Below are positions 36,563 through 48,286 of a DNA stretch of 64,000 nt, one piece after another. The stretch is from the NCBI RefSeq assembly GCF_000220395.1, contig NW_004086329.1, forward strand, positions 40,379 to 104,378, in the 5' to 3' direction. This DNA is from Ichthyophthirius multifiliis (taxonomy: Eukaryota; Ciliophora; Oligohymenophorea; Hymenostomatida). The notes under the pieces are model-generated. The model did no database searches, was not told where the DNA came from, and saw nothing but the letters and a program-made list of their open reading frames with translations. Made by a program: the position numbers and the translations under genes. Every line of letters starts with the position of its first letter. The stretch's first letter is position 1.

Positions 36563-38644
36563 TCAATTAAATTAAAATCTTACTAAGAATTCTATTTTTT
36601 CTTTTTAAAATTCTTAACTAACACTATCTTCTTTAATATCTTTTTGACTTTTATTTTGAGAGTTATCAGGTTCTTTTTAATACAAATTATTTGCTTTTTT
36701 CTTCTTTTTTTTCTAATTATTTTTATTTTAAGTTTTTTAATTAAGATTTTCTTAATTTTCATTTTAATTCTAAACAGATATCTATTTATCTTATTAGTTA
36801 TTTTATTAAAACTAATCTTTCAATAAAGTTTTTTATTTTTTTTAAGTTATCCTTTTTTATCTTTTTTTTAAAAGCTTATTACTAATCTACTGATTGCAAC
36901 TCATTTTAATTTTTTAATAATGATTGTTTATAATCTAACTTTTTTCTTCGTAATTCTATGAATTTTAAAAATCTTCTTCGAAAATTTCTTCCTCAACTTC
37001 TAAATCTTAATCACTATCTACTAAATATACATTCCATTAATCTGTTTCGTATAATTTCATTTATCTTTTGAAATTTAGAAATGTTATAAATAATTTAATC
37101 ATATGCTTATTTTCTATATAATGATTAGTTATTGAAATTTAGTAAATTGCGTTTTTCACAAACTCAAATATTTAATCGTCTCCAAAAATTATTTATATGA
37201 AACTATTTATATGTTCATCTTTTGAATTAAAATAGTTCTATATTTTTATTAAATATAATTATTAATATATTATATACATTTTACTTCTTTCTAATATTTT
37301 CCGAAAATTTCTTTATATAATTAAATCAATATATTTGTATAAATACTATAAGTTTTCATTTTTTCATAGCATTAATAAATTGAATTAATCATATTAATAA
37401 ATACTTAAGGATTTTAAGGAAAATAATTATTCACAATATAGTTTATTGATTAATGTTTATTTTCAATTTCATATATTTTTTACTTAATTTATTTTAATTT
37501 TTGACAAACCTTATATTTAATACACTTTTTTATATTTTATTTTATTTATTTTAAAAATTATTATTACTTCGCAACTTAAAATGATCTATTACTTTAATGC
37601 TTGATAAATATGATTTATATTTTTAATACTTTTAAATACATACATACATATTTATTTCATCTCATTTTCGTTTAAATTAAATTCTTCAAAATATATTTTA
37701 TTTAAAAACTCTTATAAGCTAAGTTAAACTTTTGTTTTAATTAATTTTTGTATTTTTTTTATTTTATATTTACAATATAAATCTAAATTATTATTTTAAT
37801 TCTAATTTTGGCTATTTTAATTTAATTTCACATTATCGATTTTTATATCTTTTTTTAATAAAATATATAAATTAATCATTATTCAATACATAAATTTTGC
37901 ATATTAGATTATATAAATTTAAAATTACTCTATTTTAATTCATTGAAACACATTTATTCTTTATTTATTATCATATTATTGTTTATATTTGTTTATTTTT
38001 TTATGTTTATATTTTATTCATATTAAAGTTAATAATTATTCTAATTTTATTTTGTATAATTATCGCAACTTTTAGAAATGCATTTAATATAATCAGATTT
38101 ACTATAGAAACTTAAATCTCTTGTATTTTTTTTTAAATTATTTAAATAATATTAATGCATTTTTTATATTTTTTTAAATAATTAAAATTACACTGAATTA
38201 AGTTATTATTATTTTCCTAAATATTCATATGAATAAAAGCTAGCGTCTTAATTCTAATTAATAATATAAAATAAATTTTAAAGGATATGTTATCTAAAAT
38301 ATCTATATTTAATTACTTGAGTATTATGATATTTTATTCTTTATATATATGGTGAATAACTAATTTTGTAATATTTTGTTATAATTTTAAATAAAAAACT
38401 TATATTTATATATTTAATGTATTTATAAATTTACTATTAATTGTAATTTTAAACCTTTTGAATTTCAGATTACTCTTTAATTCTTATGTTTTATATTTTA
38501 TATTTTAATATTTAATTATTTATGTATAAAATACCTGATTTGAATTTAATTATTATTATTATTTTAAGATTATAAATTTTCTTCTATTTTTATTTTTTCT
38601 TTTGAATTATTTGAAGAGTTTGACTTTTTATTTTTTCTTACCAT
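36563..38644 (-). CDS. Unrecognised protein with acidic and basic low-complexity tail
   Basis: The proposed start is ATG 38642-38644 (MVRKNKKSNSSNNSKEK) and the stop TGA 36563-36565. A first intron begins at about 38536 (AG/GTATTTT). The central part is helical and has no clear motif (EEFNLNENEMKQICMYVF, KNINHIYQALKQQIIL). The clearest continuous exon covers 36563 to about 37260: it includes IIFGDDQIFEFVKNAIYQIS, HYIENKHMIKLFITFLNF, WNVYLVDSDQDLEVEEEI, then a highly basic Gln/Lys/Asn tail (KKKKKKANNLYQ). The FVxxA/helix/helix/acidic-loop pattern could be a HEAT/ARM-type scaffold, but I do not recognise a family. The 37270-38500 stretch is poorly resolved and may hold several introns, or a separate gene. 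Confidence 0.45.
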
Positions 38645-39249
38645 TTTTTTATATAATTATGATATTAATAGATATTAATTTATTTGTTATTAAATATATT
38701 AAAATTAATTAAAGACATTTAAAAATATATATATATATATATATATATCATAAATTTATTTATATAATTTTAAATTTATTAATAAAAATAAGAAATATAT
38801 TTATTTTATTATATTAAAATTCCTAAGAATTGCATTATTTTTAGAATATTATATAAATTATTTTGAGAATATTTAAATTTTATTTTAATTATAATTTAAA
38901 AATAAAAATATTGTATAAATCGTAAAATTCTAAACTAAGAATTTATAAAATTTAGAAATTGCCTATATTATATATTGTAATTTTTTAATATTTTATAAAT
39001 AAGATTTTAAAATATTATATTATATTTTTAAAAATAATAATTATATGCATTAATTTACATTATTACATACTATTTAAATATATAAAAATAATTTTTTATA
39101 AACATAGATAACTATTGAAAATAAAATAAACTTAAAAGTGCTCAAATATTAAATTTTTTATTTAAAAAGAATTTAAATTTAAATTTTTATCATAATTAAC
39201 TAAACATTATACAATAATAAATAAACATAATATATATAAATTATTATTT
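38645..39249. other. AT-rich tandem spacer with short (TA)n
   Basis: Between the start of the unrecognised gene and the stop of the debranching enzyme. A TA run lies near 38727-38748. Otherwise plain A/T. Confidence 0.5.
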
Positions 39250-42200
39250 TCATTTTTTAACAGTAATACAATCGTAGGAAATTTCGATTAAAAGGGCAAT
39301 TGATTAAGAGTAACTTTAGCAAGAAGAAGCACAGAATTCTCCATTTTATTTAGTAACTTCAGGCAGTGATAATATTGAGCTTTATTTCAACATTTCTTTA
39401 TGATATGCAAGATAGCTCATTATTTTTTCATTTTTTATATATTATTTCTTATAAAGCTTAATTAAACTTTTTAAAAAATAACCAAAAAGCCAAACATATT
39501 CCTATTTTTAATTTTTGATTACAATTTTAGATATAAAAAAAAAAAAAACTGGTCCATTATGCTAGCTAAATCCCTAAGAAGTTTTTGGTTAATTACTATT
39601 ATCATCCAAATCGAAATCTGGAACATATTCAGGAGCATCCTTATCTAAAGTTTATAATCCAATACTATTTTTTCCCATTAAATAAGCTTCCACATTCGCT
39701 AAATAGAGCAAAGCATTTTATTTAACGAAAAGTTCTGGAGCTAAACAAATAGAAATACATCCATTTGGTCTTAATAAATATTCTTACCTTGGAATTTTAG
39801 AAAAGCATGTATCTTTGTAAATACTTCTTTTTGTAATAAATTTAGTACATTAGCTGCTATCATCTGCATTAAGGTTAGGATTTATTGGTATCCAATAATG
39901 CTTTTCGAAATTAGCCTTTATTAATTAGCTCCATTATTTGAAGCTTAGCTTTCTTCCTGAATGTGTTTCTACTTCTGTATAAGGGTAATATTTGCAATTT
40001 ATTGCAAATTTTAAAGCTCTTTTTAATAATGCAGTACATTCTATAGGAGCCCCATCTCTAAGAAAATTAAATAAAATTAAAATAATAAAAATTACCTACA
40101 ACAAGCAGGAAAACCTTTATTTCCAGCTTTTTAAGACGATCCAATTTTATTCATCCAAGTAAGAGCATTTTTATTATTACCCCCAATAATAAAACCAGTA
40201 GTTTCACAAAGTTTAAGTTCAATGTTAAAGCCTTCAGTAAGCAGTGCAGAATCAAGTTCGAATCCAGCTCTCCATTCTCTAAATTTGATGCCTTTTGCAT
40301 GCTTTTAGAATATTTAATGGATTATATCTTATAAAGGAAGTATTTTTTATTACTTTTATTGTTTAAATTTCCTGTCTTCAAGGATATCATCAGATAAGAA
40401 TAGTATATAAACTTTTTCCTTTAAAATAGAGTAGTCTTTAGTAAACAAAATATAATCACTGATCGCTTTTATAAACCACCAGCAAGCATCTCTTGAGTTA
40501 TAACGTAAATTTTCAATAGAATCTAGTTAGTTTGCTATCAATCCATGTTTTATAGTTTAGGCAAAAGTCAAAATTAATGCTTTAGCATCATCATATAATT
40601 TAGGAATTAAGAAAGAACCCTTTAAACATATAAAAGCTTATCTAGAATTACATTTAAATGCTAATTAAGGTAATCCAACAGTTATTTATATTTATTAAGA
40701 AAAAGGAGAATTTAATTTTTAAGAAATAGTATTTGATAAAAATTAAAAGTTCGCCAAAAAAAGGGAAAAATGGAAATTTCTAGTCATTTTGGAAGCTTTT
40801 CCTTACAATTATGAAGATATTTATACCCATAAATCCCTTATTAAAATAAGAAGAAATTTACAAAAGTAATGTGGAATTAATATCTTTGGAATTGTTTTAA
40901 TTAACTCAAAATATTCGCTTATGAAATTCACTAAATTTTACAAATTTTATCCTCCATACTTCCTTAATCTTCTCACCTAATAATCCAGATACCAAGTACC
41001 ATCAAATAAATGCTTTATAAAAGGCTTTTGTAAATCATTATATAGGCTTGCTTAATGTACTTAAGGAAGAATTCCTCCGAATCCAGCAAAGAAAAGGCTT
41101 CCTTAGCCTGGAATTTGATATAAGGATTCTCCTGTAACCATTTTTTCTTCTTATTCAATAGAGTATAGCAAAAAGTTTATGTCTTGAGCTTTTAAGCTTT
41201 TTAAATTTTGTACACAAGTTTAATTTTCACACATATTCTCATACAAAGTATTTAATTATTTGATAGCCTATTGTTGTTCTTCTCTAAGAGAACACTTCAA
41301 TATGACACAAAGAGATTAAGGAGCATTATAAAAGTGCAAAACGGATTTTTTTTTATCATCTGTAAGTCTAACTTCTGCATATTTATAAATATTATCTTCT
41401 TCTAGAGCAAGACATTCTAAGCCTTTCAAATACTCAAGATCATCTTAAAAATTTTAAACTGAGGTCCAAGAAGGAATAAGAAAAATTCCTTCCACATTTT
41501 GAATAATGCCTGAACATTATATTTCAACATTTACTTAAGGCGACTATTGAGAAAATGCTGTTCTACAAACAAGGAAATAAAATTCAGTTTTATTCGTATT
41601 TTACCTTTTAATTGTAATAAAATCATAAGGAAAATGTTTGTAAAAAATAAAAGGATAAGGATTTTAAGAAGAATTTAAAAATTAATTAAAAGATAAAAAT
41701 TTTTTCCTTATTATACATAAATTAGAATATTATCGAATTTTCTTTGGAATTTGTTATAAGAAAAAGAAATTATTTCCATTTTTAGTTTCTTTTCGATAAT
41801 CTGATAACCATTCACCATTTATAACAAATTTATATTCATATTCATAATTAATTTATTATAATAAAACTCTAGCTACATATTCATCAGAACCTATATGTTG
41901 TAAGGGGATTCCCTTTTACCAATTGTCCCAACTTCCCATAACGAAACCTTCGTAAAATTAACAAGAATACTTTACAATAAAGCCAACTTCGATTTCTGAA
42001 TATTAAATTTCTTCACACTTTATTTCAGGTTTTGGTAAATAAAGTCTTCGTTCTTTTACTATTTTTACTTTTTAAGGAAACAAATCATCATATCCTCTTG
42101 TTGTTCCTTAAATTATATGACTAAAAGAATTTAAAGCAATTAAAGAAAGAGATTAAGGAATTGAAATTTAGGATAAAATAGGTTCATTATAATGAGATTA

Positions 42201-44286
42201 ATCATAAATAATAGATTTTAAAGATCTAGAAACAAGAACTTATTTTTTTTCATTAGTTTATAAGTCTGTTTCATAAAGAAAATCTAATGAAGCCGGATTT
42301 GTTTCTTCAGTTCTTGAAAGTACTTATAAATGTTAGTATAAAGAAAATGTATCTCTTATGCCAGCACTTTCTCTAATGACTGCATTCGATCCCATTCGTT
42401 TGTAATATATGACATCTCTTTCTACATTTCCAGTAAATAACTCGACAAAAATAACAAGATTTTTATTATGATTTCGCGCTTTTCTCATTATGTATTCACC
42501 TACATGTAAAGGAGTAGAATGGGCACTATCCATTCGGAAGCCATGGAAAAATTTATGCCATTTTTTGGACGTATTTCTTCATTTTCATCCACAAAAAAGG
42601 AGCGTCTTATTTTTTATTTCCGAATCTAAGTTTTACTAAATCAGCCCAAACATTAATTGTTCTTCTTAATAATGAAATTCTCCATTATCAGCTAATTCTT
42701 CATAGGATCAGGTTCTCTAATCCAACCATTATTCGCTGCATAAGTTCCATTCGATAATTTTGTAAAGTAAGGAGGTACTAATGGATTTTCAAGAGTAATT
42801 TCAAATTTTTATGTTTTTAATCGATTTTCAATAATATGAATCCTTGTATATTTTATAGCTTCATCAATATATTCTTTTACTTAATTTATCTATTAATTAT
42901 TATAATGTTTTATTGCCCTTTTGAAAGCCTAAACAGAATAAAGCTTGGGTTTTTTAGCAATATGTTCAGATACTAGATTTTTTAAATTTATTATAAGCCC
43001 ATTTCTTTTTGCTCCTTTTCGGTGAGTTCGCTTTCTTATAAAGTCGCTTAAAATATCAAAAACCGATCTTGAAAATATGTTTTCACCTTCATCTGCTTCT
43101 TCTTCTTTTTCGACAATTTTTATACAATTTTCCTTTAGTATCTCTTAAAATTTTTCTAGGATTTTAACTTCATCATAAATGAAATATTCTTCCAATTTCA
43201 AGGCATAGAATATTTTTTTTTCATTATATTCATTAAGCAATCCACCATTTCTTCATTTTCTACTCTATTGCTTCCATTATAGTATTCTTTCTCATTTCCT
43301 GCAGCCAAGTTCTCACTAAAAGCCTTAATTGCAAGATCTAAATCTAAAGCAGATTACAAGCTAGGAGTATTTTCAACATTATAAACTCCATTTTCAACCT
43401 AAAGTAGCCACTCACTATCAAAAGAAGTGTGATTAAGTAAAATATCTACAATACATATTGCATTATGTTCCTTTTCCATTGTATTTACTATTTCTTTCAT
43501 TTTTTAAAATCCTCCATCCTCCATGTTAGCATATTATTTAAATATTTCAATATTAACTTATAATTATTCATTTATAGAATAATAAGATCCACTAGCTCCT
43601 AATTATTAAATAGGTGGAAAATGGAAGCCATTATATCCCAAAAGTGTTTGATTTTTTAAAACTTCGACCCAATTTTCTACATCACCAAGACTGTAGGGTA
43701 AAACAGTTTAGATTACTAATTCATCCATATTAATAGGTTTTTAATTTATAGTTATTCTTGGCTATATTATAAGCCATTCAGCTGCTCCAAAATCCATAAT
43801 TTCGATTTCTTCATCTATATTACTTTTAGTTAATTCTTCTTCTATTTAACCTTCTTTTATTATTTCATTATTTTATGTTTTATTTTTTATTGATTATTAC
43901 TACTATATAAATATAACTTATAAAAATAATGAACCATCAAAATCTAATATATATAAATCAGCCTACCATTATCCGTCTATATTATAAAATCCTTCGAAAA
44001 TTGTATATTTTTTATTTATTTCACTTGTAGAAAATGTCAAATTAGATTATGAAGTTATTTCAGGGGCTAATGGACGTTTATAGGCCTTTTTGCGTGCATT
44101 ATATTACGGATAGTTTGTTAATAATAGTGGACGATATTTTTATAATTTTTTGGAATCTAATACTATTGTTAGTTTTTCGTTTGCATGAATACTGTATATC
44201 TTTTCTTTACGATTTTCAAAGTTACCATTTTAATCTAAATAAACTATAAAAGATTTATTTTATGAATAAATATGACAATCGCTCAT
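39250..44286 (-). CDS. Glycogen debranching enzyme (4-alpha-glucanotransferase / amylo-1,6-glucosidase)
   Basis: Bifunctional enzyme that moves maltosyl units and then hydrolyses the 1,6 branch of glycogen. The N-terminal transferase half shows VLPYSLGDVENW, LGYNGFHFPPIQQLG, CIVDILLNHTSFDSEWL, the catalytic MDSAHSTPLHVGEYIM (conserved Asp) and NLVIFVELFTGN (Glu). The C-terminal glucosidase half ends in SLPEVTKQNGEFCASSC, then SYSQSIALLIE, as in the eukaryotic family. Length (5 kb with introns) fits the roughly 1500-residue AGL type. Start ATG 44284-44286, stop TGA 39250-39252. Introns are likely near 40060-40100, 40340-40370 and 41580-41780. The frame breaks at T9 (43213-43221), around 42655-42715, and near 42537-42550 just before the catalytic Asp. 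Each side reads as the same protein. Confidence 0.9.
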
Positions 44287-45270
44287 TATTAATTTTTTGT
44301 TTTTTATTTTATTTATTAATAAATAAAAAAATTAAATACATAAATGATTTTTTTTAATTTTATACAAATATTTTTTTTTGTTTTCTAGTTGTGAAATAAT
44401 TACAAAAAATATATTTAATATTAAGTATTATAAATTTAATCAATATCATTTATATTTTAATATTAATCTATAAAATTTATATAAAAATCTAATATATTTT
44501 TTTTTTTTCTATAATTATTATATTAATTAAAGTAATTGTTTGTTAATAATGTATGTTTACAAATAGCTACCAAGCAATAAAATCATGAAATAGTTTTAAG
44601 AAATTCATAATTTCTAAAAAAATTCATATTATGTTTTAGTGTATTAATTTTTTATTTTATTTTTAACTTTAAAATTTCAATAATAATTTGATTAAAAAAA
44701 ATTTTAGTAAATTTTTTTAAAAACTATTATTTCCTTTATTTATTTTATTTTAATAAATTTTAATTTTACGAATTATTTTTTAAGAATATAAATACTAATA
44801 ATATATATATTTTTTTTTCAAATTTTTCATAATCAATAGTAAAATTATTTCATTAATATTTATTATAGTTTATAAAATTTTAATTTTATTTTATAAATTT
44901 AATTCATAGTATTTAACAAATACATTTAACACAATTTAATTCAAAAAATATTTTTGTGAATATATTACTACTTTGTATATTAATTGATTCAATTTAAATA
45001 TCTAATTCTAAGTATTTAAGTTTTTATTAATATATCTTTTAAACTAATAAAATTTAGAGACTTTATGAATTTAAATATTATTTCTGTAATAAAAAAAAAT
45101 AATAAAATAATAAATTATATAATTGTCTGTTTTTATATTTTTTTATTATTATATTTAATTTAAATAAATGATATGATCAATAAATTTATTAATATTTAAA
45201 AAGTATAAAAAGAAATTATTTCTAAAATAAACATAAAAAAAAAAAGTTAAAATTTCAAAAATAATAAAAA
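44287..45270. promoter_or_regulatory. Divergent spacer
   Basis: 984 bp of A/T between the debranching enzyme start and the NEK kinase start. It holds many T tracts and no recognisable motif. Confidence 0.45.
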
Positions 45271-46511
45271 ATGGATTAATATGAAGTAATCCAAGAAATA
45301 AGTAATGGTTAATTTGGAAAAGTAACTAAAATAAGAAGAAAATAAGATAATAAATATTAGTATGGAAACAATTGGAATATGGAAAGATGGATGAAAAGGA
45401 AAAAAGTCAACTAGTTGCTGAAGTAAATATCCTAAGAGAAGTACGTCATCCAAATATTGTAAGATATTACGATCGAATAATCGATAAACAAAATTAGAAT
45501 ATATATATAATAATGGAATATTGCGAAGGAGGTGATTTGAGTGCATTTTTAAAAAAAATAAAGAAAGAAAAAGAACTAATACCTGAAGAAGCAATATGGA
45601 AGATATTTATGTAAATAATACTAGCTTTACATGATATTCATCATAAAAAAATAATGCACAGAGATATTAAACCTGCAAATGTATTTTTGGATGCCAAAAA
45701 TAATGTTAAATTAGGTGTATTTTGGTCTTTCTAAAAAGCTATCAGATTAAACTAATTTCGCATACACAAATGTGGGAACTCCTTATTACATGTCACCAGA
45801 ATAAATAGAAGAAAACAAATATAATGAAAAATCTGATATTTGGGCATGTGGTAAAATATAATATTATTTTAAAAAATTCATCATAAAAAATAAAAGGATG
45901 TCTTTTGTATGAATTAGCGGCTTTAATACCTCCTTTTCCTGCTTCAAATCATCTTGCTCTAGCAATGAAGATAAAAAATGGAAAGTTTGAAAGGTTAAAT
46001 AATAAATATAGTGATGAGTTAATGCGTGTTATTAGTTGGTGCTTGTAAAAATAATCCTAAAATAGACCCTCAGAAGATGATTTATTAAATTTACCTTAAA
46101 TTCTTTAAGGTTAAGGGAGAAAAGGCTTAGAGAAAATTAAGCTGTTTAAAATAAAGAGAAGAAGAAGCCAATAAAAAAGAAGAATAATTATAAAATCTTC
46201 AATATGAATTAATTTAAAGAGAAGCTTTAGCAGATTAATAAAATTAAGAACTTACTTAGAAAATAGCTCTTTTGGAATAAAAATATGCTTAAATTCTTAT
46301 TTAGGCCCAAAATAAATCGAAATTGGGGTTAACTTCTTAAAAACCTCCAGCTGGTTTTATATCTGGCATTAATAGTCTTACTAAAAGAAGTACAATAATC
46401 AAAAATGAGGAAAATAGTGAAAATAACTTTGAAATGGCAAATAATGCATTTTAATAAACTATAAATATATCAAAAAATTAAAAAAACAGTTAGTTAAATA
46501 ATAATTTATGA
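45271..46511 (+). CDS. NEK-family (NIMA-related) protein kinase
   Basis: Ser/Thr kinase of the NIMA family, in ciliates linked to cilia and cell division. Seen: YEVIQEISNGQFGKV (Gly loop, variant), VWKQLEYGKMDEKEK (VAIK-type Lys), EVNILREVRHPNIVRYYDR, IIMEYCEGGDLSAFLKK, MHRDIKPANVFL (catalytic loop), then GTPYYMSPEQIEE, KSDIWACGCLLYELAAL, HLALAMKIKNGKF and a coiled-coil tail. These are NEK2-like signatures. A 46-nt intron is at 45851-45896. The frame breaks three times: near 45357-45362, at 45718 where one extra T disrupts the DFG codons, and near 46088-46112. It is therefore either a gene with sequence errors or a recent pseudogene. Start ATG 45271-45273, stop TGA 46509-46511. Confidence 0.8.
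45851..45896 (+). other. 46-nt intron in NEK kinase gene
   Basis: GTAAAATATAAT...AAAAG. Splicing joins WAC to GCLLYELAAL in phase 1, restoring kinase subdomain IX. Confidence 0.85.
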
Positions 46512-46601
46512 TTTCTTTTTATGTATCTTAAGTTTTTGTAATAATTTATTTTCGTTTATAGTTCTCTATCTTTAAACTTGCTTTATTAACATTTTTTAAT
46601 T

Positions 46602-46639
<38 letters not shown>

Positions 46640-47043
46640 TTATAATTTATAATTATCCGGTAAAATAAGCTTAATGAAATAAATATAATACAATTATTTT
46701 CAAATAAATTATAAATAATATTAAATAAAATATAAATAATATTTATAAAAAAGTAATTTAAATACAAAAAATAATTAAAGAGAAATAATATAATAAAATA
46801 ATATATCGAAAAAAAAAATTAATTAAATAATATATTATATTTATTTAAAATAATATATATATTTATTAAATTAATTAATTATATATCTTATAAAATAAAA
46901 TAAAAATTTATTGAAAAAAAAAAAAAAACAAAATAAATAAATAAATAAATTTATATTTTCTTTTTAAATTCGGTAAAATAAACATTAAAATTAAAAATAA
47001 TCTTTCAAAAAAATTATTCATTTATAAAATATAATAATATTAA
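46512..47043. other. AT-rich spacer with (TA)n
   Basis: Between NEK stop and the tRNA gene. A (TA)n run lies at about 46604-46635. No coding frame. Confidence 0.55.
46604..46635. repeat. (TA)n microsatellite
   Basis: TA run of about 32 bases downstream of the NEK gene. Confidence 0.75.
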
Positions 47044-47125
47044 GGCAGTTTGTCCGAGTGGTTAAGGAGGGCGACTTAAGATCGTCTGGACGTAGTCCGC
47101 GTGGGTTCAAATCCCACAGCTGCCA
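47044..47125 (+). tRNA. tRNA-Leu (anticodon UAA)
   Basis: 82 bases, the only strongly GC-containing stretch nearby. The acceptor stem GGCAGTT pairs with AGCTGCC, with A as discriminator. The A box (GTCCGAGTGG) and B box (GGTTCAAATCC) of the internal pol III promoter are intact. The anticodon stem GGCGA/TCGTC closes the loop CTTAAGA, giving anticodon TAA. The long variable arm (TGGACGTAGTCCGC) is the class II shape of tRNA-Leu. It reads UUA, which should be the dominant leucine codon in so A/T-rich a genome. No intron. A T run follows at 47127-47133 and is the likely pol III terminator. Confidence 0.95.
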
Positions 47126-47126
47126 A

Positions 47127-47133
47127 TTTTTTT
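47127..47133 (+). terminator. Pol III T-tract after tRNA-Leu
   Basis: TTTTTTT directly downstream of the tRNA 3' end, the usual RNA polymerase III stop signal. In such T-rich DNA the match is weakly informative on its own. Confidence 0.55.
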
Positions 47134-48286
47134 AATTAACATTTTCTGTATATTTATTTTTATTTTTAATATAATTTTTTTTTTATAATAACATATGCTT
47201 TTAATATCTATTCTTTAAATTTATTTTTAATATATAAAAATATAATAATAATGAAGTATTTAAAATATTATTATATTTTTTTCATTTTCAATCTAAATAA
47301 AATTTTAAGTAGTAATTCGTATAATACAGACTCATAAAAAATAATAATATATAAAATATAAATAAAATATTAAAAACTAAACATAATATGGATAAAATAA
47401 TTAAGATATATGTATATTTACAAAAAATATATGATTATAATTAAATATTCATAAACTTTAAATTTATGTTTCATGTTCAATCATATATTTTATTAATTTA
47501 TTAATTATTCGTATTTTTATAGTTAAACAATATCTATCATATTTACAAATAAAATCTAAAAAATTTATGTGAAATAAAAAGATATATGACATAATTGGAA
47601 TATAATTAAATTAATTTAACTTTTTTGAATGAGTTTTCTAAATATATACAGATTTTGATTAAAAATATATGTTTTAATTTTCTAATTTAAAATAAATGTT
47701 AATAATTATAAAAAAATCTAAAAAAAGTATAATAATAAAAAATGGTTCGGTACATAAAACAAAGAAATATTAATGATTTTTATTTTGAATAAATAATATT
47801 ATTAATAAAAAATAATAATTTTATATTAAAATTGATACAATATTATTTAATATTATTTATTTTTAAATATAAATTTATCAAAAAGAATTTTATATATAAT
47901 TATAAGATTTTTTTTAAATATAATATATTTTAATTTATAATTAATTAATTAAAACATTCCCATATTGATTTGAAGTGATTAAAATATATCCTAATCAAAA
48001 TTTTTTTTTTTTCTTAATAATAGTTAAATGTTTTTAAATAATGAAGTTATATAACCTTTTTTTTATACCTAAAATATAAATTTTAACTTAATTTTAATAT
48101 TATTGTTAAATTTCATTAATTTACAAAAAAACAGCTATTTTAGGATTTTTTTGTTGATCCCTTTTTTTATTACTTTAATTAATTAAATATAATTTTATTT
48201 TATAAATAAAAAAACAAGAAAAATTATTTTCAAATAAATTATTAAAACCTTAAAATTAACGTAAAAAATAATATATTTTTAAAAAT
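47134..48286. other. AT-rich spacer
   Basis: 1.15 kb between the tRNA and the next start codon. A/T only, no coding frame seen. It should contain the promoter of the 48287 gene. Confidence 0.5.

Noticed and set aside
45247..45594. Minus-strand Leu/Phe-rich ORF
   Set aside because: Antisense shadow of the NEK kinase N-lobe.
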